Assembly (NCBI GenBank): GCA_031310005.1
Contig: CM062383.1
Span: forward strand, 3,472,001 to 3,536,000
DNA length: 64,000 nucleotides
Direction: 5' to 3'
From: Dactylellina haptotyla
Taxonomy: Eukaryota; Ascomycota; Orbiliomycetes; Orbiliales; Orbiliaceae
A program made the translations under genes and the position numbers. Every line of letters begins with the position of its first letter. Within the stretch, counting starts at the first letter, position 1. A model generated the notes under the pieces. The model made no database searches. It had not been told where the DNA came from and saw only the letters and a program-made list of their open reading frames with translations. This document shows, piece after piece, positions 11,231 to 23,222 of this stretch.

Positions 11231-13295
11231 CTATTTGCAAGGACAATCGGAAAGAATCCAAATTACTCCATTGACGGGAGTTTCACCTTTCGCATCTCTG
11301 CACATTTTACATAGCGCCTCGTCGTTTACGTAAGGTTTTATCGAAGGAGGCTTTATTTCTGGGAGCGCTGTCACCAGTGTTTCGGTGCTGCAGGCTCTGG
11401 TTCTTGTGATTGTCATACGAGCTTTGGTATTTCTCCCTGACTTGGTGGTTGCCGTGGTTGGAGGATTGGAAACATCTCGCCTTTGGGGAGCATCATTACC
11501 GCATGGATGCCATTCAACTTCGTAATCCATAATACCAGGGTCGTTCTCGTCGTCACCATCCTCATCGCCCTCATCCTCATCGTACATCTCATCGTCATAC
11601 TCACCATCATCACCATCATCATCATCTTCTATCGAGTCATCCTCATCGGTTTCGTCCTCCTCGCCGGCTTCATACGAGTCTGTTGGATCCTCGTTATTGT
11701 ACACAGCCAAAGGATATCGGTAAGTCGGGTCTATTTCCGAAAGTGGCCGACGTGGATGTGCAATTTTCCCCAGTAATTTCCTCGCTTGTCTTGCCGTCAT
11801 CCCCTTCGAGATAAATGTTGCGAGGACGCCCGCAACAGCGGGGGCAGCTAAGTTCCAGATTTAGTGAGACTTCTACGGAAGATAAACAAATAGCATTCTG
11901 TCCAGTTGGGTGCGTAACACCTACCCAGTGAAGTGCCAGAGGCCACTACTCCCATATATATATATATACATATATATATATATCGCGATCGTCTACAGCT
12001 AGCTTCTTTGCTTGGCTATTCGCGGCAGTCTCGGTCACTGCTACCCATACCTTATCTGCGAGGGCGTTGAAATACACGAAATCATCCGTTTGAAAAATCC
12101 GTTTTCCGCCTTCATCGATACCACCAATGACATTAAAAGCAGACCACATATACTCCCCAATTTGTGCGGGGAATCTAGCTCTCGCTGGTACATCCTTAGG
12201 AAAGTTTAGTTTGATATATTATAGTAGTCCCCACTGGAGAGAGTTACACACCCCTTCATCATTACCGGCGCCTATGGTGCCAAGAACATTCTTCATTTTT
12301 CTAAGGTCGTTCAGCATTATCAGGATATTCTGCAGTAGAGCCTGTTTTTCTTGCGGTCCCCATTGAGTTACCAGCACATCAAAACCAAATTACATAACTA
12401 TAATGGCGCTTTTTTGGTCTCCTTGTTCCTTGATATCCCTAAATACTTCCGAGAGAGTCCTCTGGCAAAATATGGAAGGTCTGGTATATTGCGACCTTGC
12501 GATATCTGGCGAAGGGTGAAAGGAGCTTCTCTAGAGACCGTCTCTCGTTTCTGAAGGGTTCGGTTGGTTGAATAGGCGTCCCATCTTCGACTTTTTTTGC
12601 CTTCAGAGCTCTCTGAGAGGATCAAATCGGGTTTTCTATCCTTCAGGACTGGTGAGTCTCGCTCTCCACAACTTGATATCTATATTTCATATGAGGTTAA
12701 GTTTAATTCAATTTTTTATGTTAAATCAAAAGCTATTAGTAGCATGACTCGAAGGATTAAATATGCTTACTGGCTTGGATTCACCCCATTTTTTTAGAAT
12801 CTCAATCACCGTTCCCCTGAACGTTTTGATTTCAAAATACATATATCCACCGTTATAATACTTAACCCATCTCTCCTCCGTAGCATCCTTCCCTTGCTGC
12901 TTTATATATTGCTGGATCTTATCTAATTCAGGATCGGATTTTTTGTCAACGGATATGACACAAATCCATAACTTAATCTCTTTATTGTCTCCCTGGAGAT
13001 ATTCCAGAATTGTGGGTGGTTTTTTAGGTTCATTGGTGGGAGTGGCTGGCTTTGATGACGCTGTCCTTTTTACCATTTTTCGGGTGTCACCTTTGGTACT
13101 CGCTTTAGTTACAATGGTAGTAATTCCTCCTGGTACCTGTCTCCGATGTGGTTTTGTCTGCTTAACAGCACCCCAAGTCGACTTAACACCAGCTCTAGGC
13201 TTGCGAGACAGAGTAGTATGGCTCAGCGAGTAAGTCTGACTTATTGCAGGTAAAACAAGCAAGAATAAAATATACTTAATAGCGAAGCACAACAT
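11231..13295 (-). pseudogene. broken secreted subtilisin-like serine protease (I9 prodomain + S8)
   Basis: Recognisable exons are 13295-12771, 12679 to about 12252, 12194-11925 and 11847-11231. The start encodes a signal peptide (MLCFAIKYILFLLVLPA), a basic linker and an I9-like propeptide (WICVISVDKKS to EILKKWGESKP). Exon 2 opens the mature enzyme (SREAPFTLRQISQ). Near 12450-12465 the reading frame jumps straight to the post-His region (SEVFRDIKEQG, SAIIVM), so the segments with catalytic Asp and His are missing. An in-frame TAA (12392-12390) replaces the residue after IIVM. The oxyanion-hole region (TIGAGNDEG) and the catalytic Ser motif (SGTSL|AAPAVAGVLAT, Ser codon 11931-11929, split by an intron) are preserved. 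They are out of frame with each other because of a TA microsatellite at 11953-11983. The tail is very acidic with a terminal Cys cluster. Several independent lesions make it non-functional as a protease. Confidence 0.8.
11953..11983. repeat. TA microsatellite
   Basis: An alternating TA tract of about 31 bases lies inside exon 3 of the subtilisin relic. The frame upstream of it reaches a stop just after the repeat. The frame downstream carries the SGTSL motif. A length change of the repeat is the simplest explanation for the frameshift. Confidence 0.8.
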
Positions 13296-13981
13296 ATCGG
13301 GAGGTAAACATGGAGTGATTTCGGTCTCAGATGCCTAAGTAAGCCCGAATCTAACGCCTGTATTTATCCAAATTGAGTTTAACTATAAACGGAGGTAAGT
13401 AAGACAGGGTAGCGGGGTAATATTATTTAAACAGTAATATCTAAATGAAAGTCCGAGGGACGTTCTAGACGTAAGTTAACACCCTAGGAACATCCGGGAT
13501 AAAGTAGGCCCATGCATGTCTTAAAGACATGCGTAGAAAGTTTAGACACGCTATCTCTACCCCAAGCTTCCAGGTCCATGTGGCGTAAACACCAGACTTT
13601 ATGCGCAAGGCTCAGGCCCAACCTCAATCCAACGGTCACACATACACCATCGGTAGTAAAATTCGATCAAACCTCGGATTTTAGGAACCAACATGTTTTG
13701 TTAGTTCTAAATTCAATTTTAGATTTCCAAAGAAAGGTTAATGAATACAAGAGACAAGGTTGGGCAGATATTCAAATAAAGGAAATTCTGTGCACGGATG
13801 CGGATCCAGCCTTTCTATACACTACGTTAACTTTATAAACCACCGTGCCTCAAATTGACTTTCCTAGATTCATATTATAACTATCCCAAAAGAATATCCA
13901 GTTCATACGCTGGCCTCAAAAGGATTTCGCAACAACAACCGTGCCTCCCATCAGACCCCAAGTAATGCGTGTACATGTGAC
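13296..13981. other. gene-free intergenic region
   Basis: About 690 bases between the protease relic and the 3' end of the first Myb-like gene. A 108-codon plus-strand frame at 13512-13838 has no recognisable domain or promoter context, and I do not call it a gene. Confidence 0.45.
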
Positions 13982-14587
13982 TTAAGCCTTCTGCGATCGA
14001 GCTTTCATCTTTCCAACGACATACGCTTTAGTAACCGTCTTGCCGTTAGAAAGCTCCTTGAAACGACGGATTACAACCCCCGCAATGTCCTTTTCAACCT
14101 CTTCGATAGCTTGCAATAACATTCTCTCCTAAATGTCGGTTATACCTGTTCAACTTTTCGTTCTCTATAACTTTGGTGACATATTCTTCCATATATTGAA
14201 GAGACTTACCTCCCAGTCATTTAAAAGAACTCGGTCTTTGATTGCGAAGTATCTATTCTCGATTCTTTTCGGGTTACTCCCAGTTTTGAACCTCTCTTCG
14301 AAAAGACGGTGCACTTCCGTATTGTTATTGCCTTGTTGGCGCAGCTGGATGATATAGTCATCCTGCTCTTTAGTGAAACTGACAGATACACCTGGCTTCC
14401 GGCCGCGTTTCGGCTTCTCGGGACAGGGGGCTATGTCATCTGCGGCTGGGATAGAATCAGATGGTTCGGTTTTGACGACGGTGCCGCCCTGGCGCTTGCG
14501 TTTGGTACCCTTTTCATTTGGGGCTGTGATATATGGCAAGTTGTCTGTTTCGAGGTCTTCAAGCTCATATTTGATTTTTGAAGCCAT
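13982..14587 (-). CDS. Myb/SANT-like AT-hook protein, paralogue A
   Basis: Two exons: 14587-14210 and 14128-13982, giving 174 residues. The donor is GTAAGT and the acceptor TTTAG, joined in phase 0 between DWE and ERM. The first ATG is at 14587. The N-terminus has two SUMO-type sites (IKYE at 5-8, VKTE at 38-41), then an AT-hook-like patch (KPKRGRKPG, 58-66). A single Myb/SANT-like domain spans ~68-120 (FTKEQDDYIIQLRQQ, RIENRYFAIKDRVLL). Exon 2 encodes the second family module: an amphipathic helix (LLQAIEEVEKDIAGVVI) and the terminal motif TVTKAYVVGKMKA. Such proteins are likely nuclear and DNA-binding, but nothing shows a target. The closest relatives in the window are the three genes at 29.1-32.4 kb. 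Confidence 0.8.
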
Positions 14588-15577
14588 TTTCAAATACGGC
14601 CAGCGGGCAGTGTTTAGAGATTCAAGGTGTTGTTAAAATGGAGTTTAAGGGCGTCCAAGAGAGAAGTTGGAATTATTACAGCCAGATTATGGTATTTTTC
14701 AAGGAAAGTTGGTTCTTCTATGTTCTCGCAAGGCGGAGAATTAACATGTAACATCCAACTTTGGAATTATAAAATTTAGTATTCATAATAAAAAATCAAA
14801 GATACACCATCCATTCTCTATATATATAATGTATAAACCGTAGCGCAGCTGTGATACCAGTCCGCATTTCTTGTTAGATGGGTTTCAATCATCCAACAAA
14901 AATCGATCTACATTGTTATAACAACTATCCAGCCCTTTGGAGCTCAGCCATATCAATACAACCAACAGAAAAGATATTGTTGGTTGCAGACTTTGAAGGC
15001 TCGCCAATCGCGAGGCCCTAGGGTTTTAATGATACCACCCATGAAACACTTAGCTAAGCAAGGTTTAGACGCGAACTGTCTCTGTTGGTGTAGCACGAAT
15101 CCGCAGCCTTTGCATCTCAGATAACGGAGTGATGTTAGCCACAACCTAAGCAGGAGCATAAGATCAGAGGTTACGAGACTGAGATCACAGAGAATATCTA
15201 GTTTAGATCAAATAGCTTCCATTCGCACCCAAAGAAACCCTCTCTGTATATAAATATATGCATCAGGTAAGAAGATAAATTATACTAGAATGATTGCGTA
15301 CGGACCGATGAACACCAGTTCTTGATGAAAAGAAAATATGTGCCAACATTAGACGAGGGGAACCGGGCAAAGCCCTTCCGGCTAAGTAGCTTAAATGTAT
15401 AGAGTACAACGGATAGAGGAAAAAAGTAATTATAAGAACGAAAGTGAAAAAAGATATATCAACGCCGCCATAGATGAGCGAAAAATACAAAAGTCCGCGA
15501 TCGAGGAGTTAATTTAAAAAAGGAAAAAGAAAGAGGAATACAACCATTTTTGCCTGCCCAACTCACTAGCACGTCAA
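14588..15577. other. gene-free intergenic region
   Basis: About 1 kb. It should contain the promoter of Myb-like paralogue A and the 3' flank of the AAA ATPase gene. A 68-codon minus-strand frame at 14953-15159 has Cys-rich spacing (CKGCGF..C..C) but no family I recognise, so I leave it uncalled. Confidence 0.45.
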
Positions 15578-18500
15578 TTAATCCACCTCACTCGTCAAAA
15601 CCTCACCATAACTAACCTCCCCGTCGTCCGCGCCTCTGGCCCTCCACTTGGCCCTGCTAACTTTAACCATCCGATCCATTTCCAAAATGTCATCTCTAAC
15701 TTCTCCAACAACCTCCCTCGCCTCTCTCAAAATCTCGTTCCTGTCCCAATTGGCTCGGTGATGCCACACCAAATCCATGACGGCTGCGTTCACTTGCTCC
15801 AATTGCTCGATAGTGAATCCTTGAGAAACCTCGACCAAATGTCCATGGAATGCCTTGAGGTCATCCTCATCAAGTTGGAGTGGCGGATCGGGAGTTGTGG
15901 GACGTCGAAGAATGGGTGGCGCGCTAGATGAGGGCGATGGACCAGCAAGCTCCGCGATACGGTTTCTCATAGCTAGGGGCACGAGCGGCGACTGCTGTGA
16001 TCCACTAGAGTACCCACCAGTGGCCTGTGTGCTTCTGAAGTCCTGTCCAAAGGGGAACTGACTAGGTGCACTGCCTTCCGACGAGGCTACTGCTATTTGT
16101 AAAATCATATCTCATTAGTATACTGATTAACATCGTAGATGGGTCGTGAATAATGAATGATAAGAGACGGGAAAGAAACTTACGCTGCGTATCAGGCAAC
16201 TGGCTGTCTCCAAACGCAACAACATGCTCGTATCCAGTAGTCGTGCTAGCGTGCGTCAACATTTGCTGGTTCCTCATTGTCGCACTGCCGCCACTGCCAC
16301 CACTAGCCTCGCTCATAAAAGCATATGGCCTAGCAGGTGGTGTGTCCTGCGGCACATCCGTCCGATTGCTACTCGACGTTTGATCGCTCAACCGATTACT
16401 GTTGTCCTTTCCTCCAGAAGTGGTAGAACTAGCATTCATGGTATTATGCTCAAACTGCGTCTGGGTACTACTAATACCCACCGCAGAGGAATACCTGAGA
16501 CCGCCTGTTCCGCTCTTCTGGGTGTTGGCCGCACTGTCCACAATGGCTGAGATCTGTGTCGCTGCAACGGATGTTGATTGTTGCTGTCCCTGCTGAGGTT
16601 GCTGTAGCTGTCCTTGCAACAAAGACGGCTGAGGGACCAAACTTTGGGCCGCTGTTTTGAACGTACTGCTCTGGTTGCTATCAGATCCAGCGGCAGCTGA
16701 AACGCTAGCATTCTGCGTGCTGTTCGCGCCACCTGCAGGGTTGTCGCTCATAACAGCATCCCCGTCGCTATCCTTCGGTCCAAGCTCGCTGGATGCGATA
16801 TATCCATTAGAGCTGTCTCCGTCTCGTTCTTCAATCAACGGTGGCATCATTTGCATCATTTGTTGTTGGAAGGGTGTACCCGGTGTCCCCACAGTGAATG
16901 TACGCTTCGCAATCCCCGAGCTGGGAGCCTGTGCGGGGGTTACCTGCGTTTCTGATGGCTCGACCCTAGTGGATCCTTCACCACTCTCCGTGATCGCAGG
17001 TAGCCCAGCGCTTTCATTCTCCTTTGCCTCGGCTGCCTTCTTGATTCTGTCCTGTGCTCTGTTCCAGACTCCATGCCACTCAGCTAAAAGTGATGGCTGC
17101 TCTTTCTCCATGTCGAAGATCAAGATCTCAACATTGGATCTCATCTCGCTGCCTGCCAAAATCGCTGCTCTCTCTCCGCTAGCCTGACAGTCAATGATAA
17201 TATAGTTGACATCTTCAACAAACTGGGAGGGTTTGACATAGTAGCCATTGAAGACACGCTCCTCAATAACTTCCAAGTCCAGATTGTAAAATTTCTTGTT
17301 CTTGATGACATCAAGAATCATGTCAACGCCATCCTCATCTTTGACCATCCGTACATCCGGCTCAGGTCGGATGTCGCTCAAAACTGTCTCCTCGTCTGGA
17401 GGCAAAACATTGAGCTGCTCTAATCGCTGCGGCGGGATAAAGGGTCGCTTGAATTGTTTGTACTTCTGCTTAAGCATTTCGATGATAGGCATCAGACGGA
17501 CTTTGAGTTGATGGATGAAGTACTTGTCGACCTGCTTCTGGTTACGCAATTCCTCCTTGCTGACAGCTTTTGGTGGCGGTGGAGGCGCAATCGGCAATGG
17601 CTCAATTTTTCGCTTCGGTCGCATGGTCGGATCAGGGAATTCCTTAGGGGTTTTCCTGATGAAGCTAATAACCCGCTGGAAGAACTGCTCTCTTTGGCTC
17701 TGTTTTTCACCATGTTAGTATAACAATCCACCAATACAGAATATCCATTACTAACCTCATTTGGCTTCAAAATACTAATCCTACACTTCCTCGAGTAGCC
17801 AAAGAGATCGCGGATGACGGTGACGTTGATCTCTTCAATCTCCGCCGAAGTCATACCGAGTAATAAGATCCTCTCCGAACTACCGATACTTCCTACGAGA
17901 TGCATGAATGTTGTGAGAACATCGTTCGACACGGCTGAGAACCAGTTCTCCAGATCAGGAATGTAGAGAACACTCGGTTTGTGTCTTCTGAGCTCTGTAA
18001 ACAACTGGATCAGAGTCGCCTCAGCGTTCTTCGCCGGGTCTCCCATCAAAACAGGCAAGTTGACAGTCTGCACGTGTATTCCTTCGAACTGATGTAAGAG
18101 GGCGGCGCCAAGATAGCCTTGGCCCATACCCTGTTGTCCGTGAATGAGGATTCTAGGCTTGAAGACTCGGGTGTTCTCGAAGTCCTTCAACATCTTCTCA
18201 CGACCGAAACCGCCATCAGCATCGGTATAAGGCTCGTACTCAGCCTCTTGCAAGGCAGTTTGCTTTTTCTTCTCTGGGAAGACTTGCTTGAGCTTCTCCT
18301 TGACGATATCGAGAGTTGGGATGAGCAGCGGGGCAATGTGCTCGGGCAGAGGAGCAGCACCAGAAGTAGAAGACCTTTCACTTGACGGCACGATCTTGTC
18401 AACCGAAAGCATGAAATCACGAGCTGTGACTTCAATACTCTTGGGGTCGATCAGGAATTTCTTATCCGTGTCGCGGTAAATTTGTGGGTACTTCCTCTGT

Positions 18501-21361
18501 ACGGCATTCAGTGCAGCCTCAGTACAGAGCGCACGAAGATCAGCACCACCGTATCCCTTTGTCAAACTGGCAAGCTCGTTCTTGAAATGATCCGACAGAG
18601 GTGGGGTCCATCCCGATGTGTGGATATCGATGATGGAACGACGTGAGATCTTATCCGGCAGAGGGAAGTAAAACTCTCTATCGAAACGACCAGGACGTCG
18701 GAGAGCGGGGTCGATAGAATCAGGTCTGTTGGTAGCACCAATGACAATGACTTGACCACGTCCATCCATACCGTCCATGAGTGCAAGAAGAGTGGAAACG
18801 ATGGAAGCATGAATCTGATCCTGTTTGCTGGAACGGACAGGAGCAAGACCGTCGATTTCGTCGAAAAAGATGATACTTGGTGCATTCTTCCTCGCGTCTG
18901 CAAATAACAATCGGACTTGTCGTTCAGCTTCACCAACCCACTTGCTCAAAATGTCCGCACCTTTCCTCATGTAAAAGGTAATTTGTTTTCCGTTGGCACT
19001 GCAAGAGTTGGCAAGCGCTCTGGCGAGCAAGGTTTTACCAGTACCAGGAGGACCGTGGAACAAGACACCTCTGGGTGGAGTGATTCCCAGATTCTGGAAG
19101 ATCTCGGGATACATAAGTGGTAGCGCCACCATCTCTTTCAACTGGTTGATATGCTCTGCAAGACCTCCAACCTTGGAGAAGTCCACATTGGGGTCGATAC
19201 CAATAGGATCGGCATCCGCGAGATTTTGTTTTTGCTGTGGGGTGATCTTGCCCATATCCATAGGTGTGCCATGGGCCCCCATACCGCCAGCACGAGAGAT
19301 GGAGTCTCGCTTCCCAGTGCTAATAGGAGGCATGATTGCATCGGTAGCTCCGGCAGGCATCATCTGGATATCGTCATCGCTGCTATCGGAATCGTTAAAT
19401 CCAAGGTTGCGCTCCGAGTTGAGGATTGAGCGTTCTTGCCCAATGCCACCAAAGATTCCGAGCGTGTTGAACAACGGGCGGGCACCGGAACTACCGTTCT
19501 TTCCCTTGCGTCCGTTCTTCCTGCCGATGATAGTTGGTGGGGGGCTGCCGTCATCTTCGATGATGAGATTCTCCTCTGGGCGGAAAACGCGATAATCGAC
19601 GGGCTTTTCTGCGGCTCGACGAGGACGTCTGACGGAGCCTAGATCGTCCTGAGGAGCAAGTTGGTAGCGTGCTTCTCTACGGGTGCGCTTGCGTTCTTTG
19701 CCAAGATCGCGGGCTTCCTCAGCCAGCTCCTCAAGGTCAAGATCGACAGGGTCCGTTGACATCTCACTCCGTCGACGTTTCTTTGGTGGGTAACCGCGCG
19801 TTCGGCGACCGCGAGGCTCAACGGCATCATAGTCATCATCTTCGTCTTGCGGTTCCGGTCTGTCGCTTTCAGAATCATCACCATCAGCTTCATCTTCCCC
19901 TTCCTCTTCGTACTCGTCATCGGTATCCCGGCTGCTGCGTTTAGATTTGCGCTGGGATTGTTTCTTAGGGGTTGCAAATTCTGACGGGGGCGTGACTTGG
20001 CGTTTGGCTGCAGAACGTGTTCTGCGACCAACGATAGGCTCGTCGTCGTCATCGTCATCATCCATGTTGATATCGATTATGTCGCCCTGTACTTGCGCGT
20101 CCTCTTCCTCTTCATCCTCAGGAAAGATGCCCGTTTCTATAGCTTCTTTCTTCAAAGCAACACTAGATCGAGTTGTCTTCCTGCCGGCGGCGTCATCTTC
20201 TGCAAGGTCCGGAGCAACGAGTAAGCCAGATAGTTCGCGTGGGGGTACGTTAACACCGAGGGAGTCACCAGTGCTGGTGCTGTTCATACCGGGTTGGAAG
20301 TTTCCATCTTTGGAACTGTCACCGTTGGTGAGCTTATTTGAAGAATTTTGTGTGGATTCTTCGGTTATTCGGGACATGGCAAGAGCCGCTGGAGGAGCCG
20401 CTTGCTCGACTTCCATGTCATCGTGAGCTTCCACGCTCTCAGCGCCTTCACTACTGGCTCTGCTTGCAGCACGCGTCATACGTCGAGGACGACTGGCGCC
20501 CTGTATCGAAGGGCCCTTGCCACCAGTAGTCGGACGACTAGTGCTACGACTTCTCCTGCCTCGGCCGGAAGGAGACTGTGTGGGCTCCCGTGACTTACCA
20601 CGGGTGCGTACAGGGAGATCCTCTGGGTTGTTTTCGGGTGGCAGAGAAGCCAGGCGAGAAGAGCGTCGTTGCGTTGGCGGTGCATTATTGGAGGCACTCG
20701 AGGAGGAGCCTTTCCGATTCATTTCTTCGTCGTATTTCGCCTTGTTGATTTTGAGTTTTACAATCAAAGACTTTGGCGGTTCTTCTTTTTCGTCGTCTGT
20801 TGGTGGGACGCTGACTTCGTCTTCTTCTTCTGTGAAGGCTTGGCGTCGAAGATTGCGCCTGGTGGATGCGGGGGCCTTCTTAGGTGCTTGCTTCTGAGGG
20901 GTCTTGCCGGCCTTCGCCTTGCGAGATTTCGGTTTTACGTCCTCGTCTTCCGTGAAAGCAGCCTCTTCCTCTTCGTCTCCCGAGTCTAATCCCGGGGCGT
21001 CAGATTCCGAGGAGGATTCCTTGTATTGGACTTTGGTGTTTTTGACTGCTCTTCTTGCCGGGCGCCCAGCCGCGTTCATCTCAAGGTCGTCGTACTCCTC
21101 ACTACTAGCGGAAGAGGACCAGGAACCTCGGCTGAGATCGTCACCGTCGTCTTCTTCGTATTCGTCGCGTCGGCGGCGGGGTTTGGACTTTTTAGACTGG
21201 CTGCGGTTCTTCTTGTTTGGGGTACGGGACTGTCGCTTGGAAGGCGAGGCGTAGGAGACTTTGGGGTCGAAATCGGAGTCCTGGGAGTCCTCGCCGAGAG
21301 TCTCGGGGTCGACTACGAGGTTTGTGATGCTCTGTCCCTTGCGACCGCGATTTGGCATCAT
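15578..21361 (-). CDS. ATAD2/Yta7-like AAA ATPase with bromodomain
   Basis: Three exons: 21361-17756, 17699-16184 and 16092-15578, giving about 1878 residues. The last acceptor could also be three bases further on. Residues 1-740 are disordered, acidic and Ser-rich, with many basic patches. The first AAA module (~740-1000) has Walker A GPPGTGKT, Walker B IIFFDEIDG, a sensor GATNRPDSIDPAL and the RRPGRFDRE arginine fingers, so it should hydrolyse ATP. The second AAA module (~1050-1200) is degenerate (HGQQGMGQGYLG in place of a Walker A). Exon 2 starts with the link into a bromodomain-like helix bundle (~1240-1400: YFIHQLKVRLMPIIEML, FYNLDLEVIEERV, FVEDVNYIIIDC). The remainder is Gln/Ser-rich with a helical C-terminus. 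Yta7/Abo1/ATAD2 proteins are chromatin-bound hexamers acting on histone H3-H4 and nucleosome density. Confidence 0.93.
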
Positions 21362-23114
21362 TGGGTGAGACTAAATTTGTGGGGGGAGGAGCGTTAGAGG
21401 CTGATGATGTCTGAGATCATCGAGCGGGATCTAGGCAGTTCCGCGAGGTTAGCCGAAAGGGGACGTTCCGGATACTAGAGAATGAGGGGCGAGAGTACTA
21501 CTTACTCTCTTTGATAACAAGACTGAAGAGCCAAGATTAGTGATACAAAATAAAGAAGGGAAGGGCCGAGATCTGTAGAGGGCCGAGACGGGTGACTTCG
21601 GGGCAAAAGAGGTTGAGAGGGAGAAAGCCGGGTGTAATTGGGCACGGAACAAGACCCAAAGACTAGCTTCGAGAGATTGATGCCGAGAAGCGGATACCGT
21701 GATGGTATGGCTATGCCTGCTCGAGAATTTGTGGTCCGGGGTGAGAAGGGACGCGAAAGTGGGATGTTGACGCGGTAAGAGCGGGTGGCACCACCCAACC
21801 AACGACGATAAATCAGGCACGAGAGAACGAACCGGGGAAAAAACAAGAGGAGTCGAGAGACGAACGGGCAGTCGTCAGGATATGTCGTCGGGAGGAGGGG
21901 AGGAGGAGGGTCGAGGGAGATGAGGGCGTAGGCAGATGGGAGGTTGACAGTGAATTTGGGAGGGCGAGAAGGGAGAGAGGAAGAGAAAAGGAAGGACGAC
22001 TGGGCTGCTGCCATTGCCAGGCACCCGCAAAAGCAAAGTGTTGGTGGCGGTGCCCCGAACACAACAACAGAACACACCAGCCGCAAACACCGAAGACTCA
22101 CGACGACTCTCACGACGACTCACCGACGGCGATGGTTATAAATAAGACGTGTATTTGCGTGAGAGGACTCTTATGGCTCACGGCGGCAGCTGACTGCGCG
22201 TGTCAGTGCTTGAGAGAGGCGGTCAGAGTCAGAAACAGACAAAATATTCATAAATGGGCACTTCAGTGCAGTCAATAATGCCGTGCCGGGTCAACTTGCA
22301 ATCTTCTTCTCATCTACACTTCTTCATGTATCAAACCGCTATATTCTGAGTATTTTTCCGGCTTCATTGTGTCTGCTATTTACTGGTGCTATTCTATTTG
22401 TTATGATTGTGTGTAAAATCCTCCCGCCAGGGGCCGCGTTCGGTGGGGACAAACTGTGGCGGTGCGCCCACCCCAACTCCACCAAAAATCGAACCTGAGA
22501 TAAAACGCTCCAACACCCACCGAATATCACCGTCGAAACCTCCAAATCCTCAAATTCTCGAGCTGCTTTTACAGCTTCCAGGAGTGCCGTTACCAGCTCC
22601 GATTTTGCGATATCCAAAGTCGCCGTACTCGTGCGACAAAGATTCCATGCTTCGTGGCCCCTTCAACAGCCCCCAATGACCCCTTTCCCGGGATCTCCAA
22701 ACTTGCTATACCGTCGTGATAAGATGGCCCAGCGTCCCTACCGTCATCGTTCCCGAAGATACGGTTCCCGTTCCCACGTTTTGACGTGCGGCTCTGCTCT
22801 TGTCGGCTAAGGGCTCGTGCGTCGGAACCTTGATCGTTCTGTTTGCTCCCACCCAAATTGCCCCTTCCGACGATGCGTTGGCCACGAACCAACCACCAAC
22901 ATTCCACCAGATCAAGTCTCGTTAAAATCCGGGGAATGGCGGGCGGTTGGGCGGAGATGGCGCCATGAAAAATTAAAAAAATAAAGCGGCCAATCAGGCT
23001 TGCCAATTAATTAGGGCGTAATTTCTCCCTTCCATCGAACTCAGCATCAAAAAGATGGATATGACCAACAAGATATTCGTCGATTCGAACGAAGAGCAAA
23101 AAGATAAGCTCAGT
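21362..23114. other. gene-free region upstream of the ATAD2-like gene
   Basis: About 1.75 kb. The part nearest 21361 must hold the promoter and leader of the AAA ATPase. Frames at 21.4-22.1 kb and 22.3-23.0 kb on the minus strand overlap one another and lack an ATG or domain support. I call none of them. Confidence 0.45.
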
Positions 23115-23222
23115 CGGCGCTAGTAAGGATCGAACTTACAACCTCTCGGTCGCGGTTACCCAGAATCTTTCGAGTCTGAGAAGTTAACAGCCGAACGCGC
23201 TAACCAATTGCGCCATAGCGCC
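23115..23222 (-). tRNA. tRNA-Asn (GTT) with a 34-nt intron
   Basis: The acceptor stem GGCGCTA/TAGCGCC pairs perfectly, with discriminator G at 23115. The D arm (GCGC..AATTGGTTA..GCGC), an anticodon stem with a TTCGG/CCGAG helix and the T arm with GTTCGATCC are all present. The anticodon GTT is at 23188-23186. An intron of about 34 nt (23184-23151) follows A37, the standard place for nuclear tRNA introns. Removing it leaves 74 nt. This is a normal nuclear tRNA gene. Confidence 0.92.

Noticed and set aside
12398-12625. Treating the middle protease segment as an exon of an intact gene with a very short intron bridging the frame change.
   Set aside because: The only AG/GT-like pair would give an intron of about 34 bases with a poor donor, and the Asp/His segments would still be absent.
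13512-13838. A 108-codon plus-strand frame.
   Set aside because: No domain, no promoter-like context and average composition. Probably chance.
14953-15159. A 68-codon Cys-containing minus-strand frame with an ATG.
   Set aside because: It is short, of no known family, without signal peptide or splice partner. It could equally be chance or a transposon remnant.
22339-23006. Minus-strand frames of 92 and 138 codons, one with a protein-like start (DIAKSELVTALLEAVKAARE).
   Set aside because: The first has no ATG, the frames do not join by a good splice pair, and another frame overlaps. I could not assign a domain.
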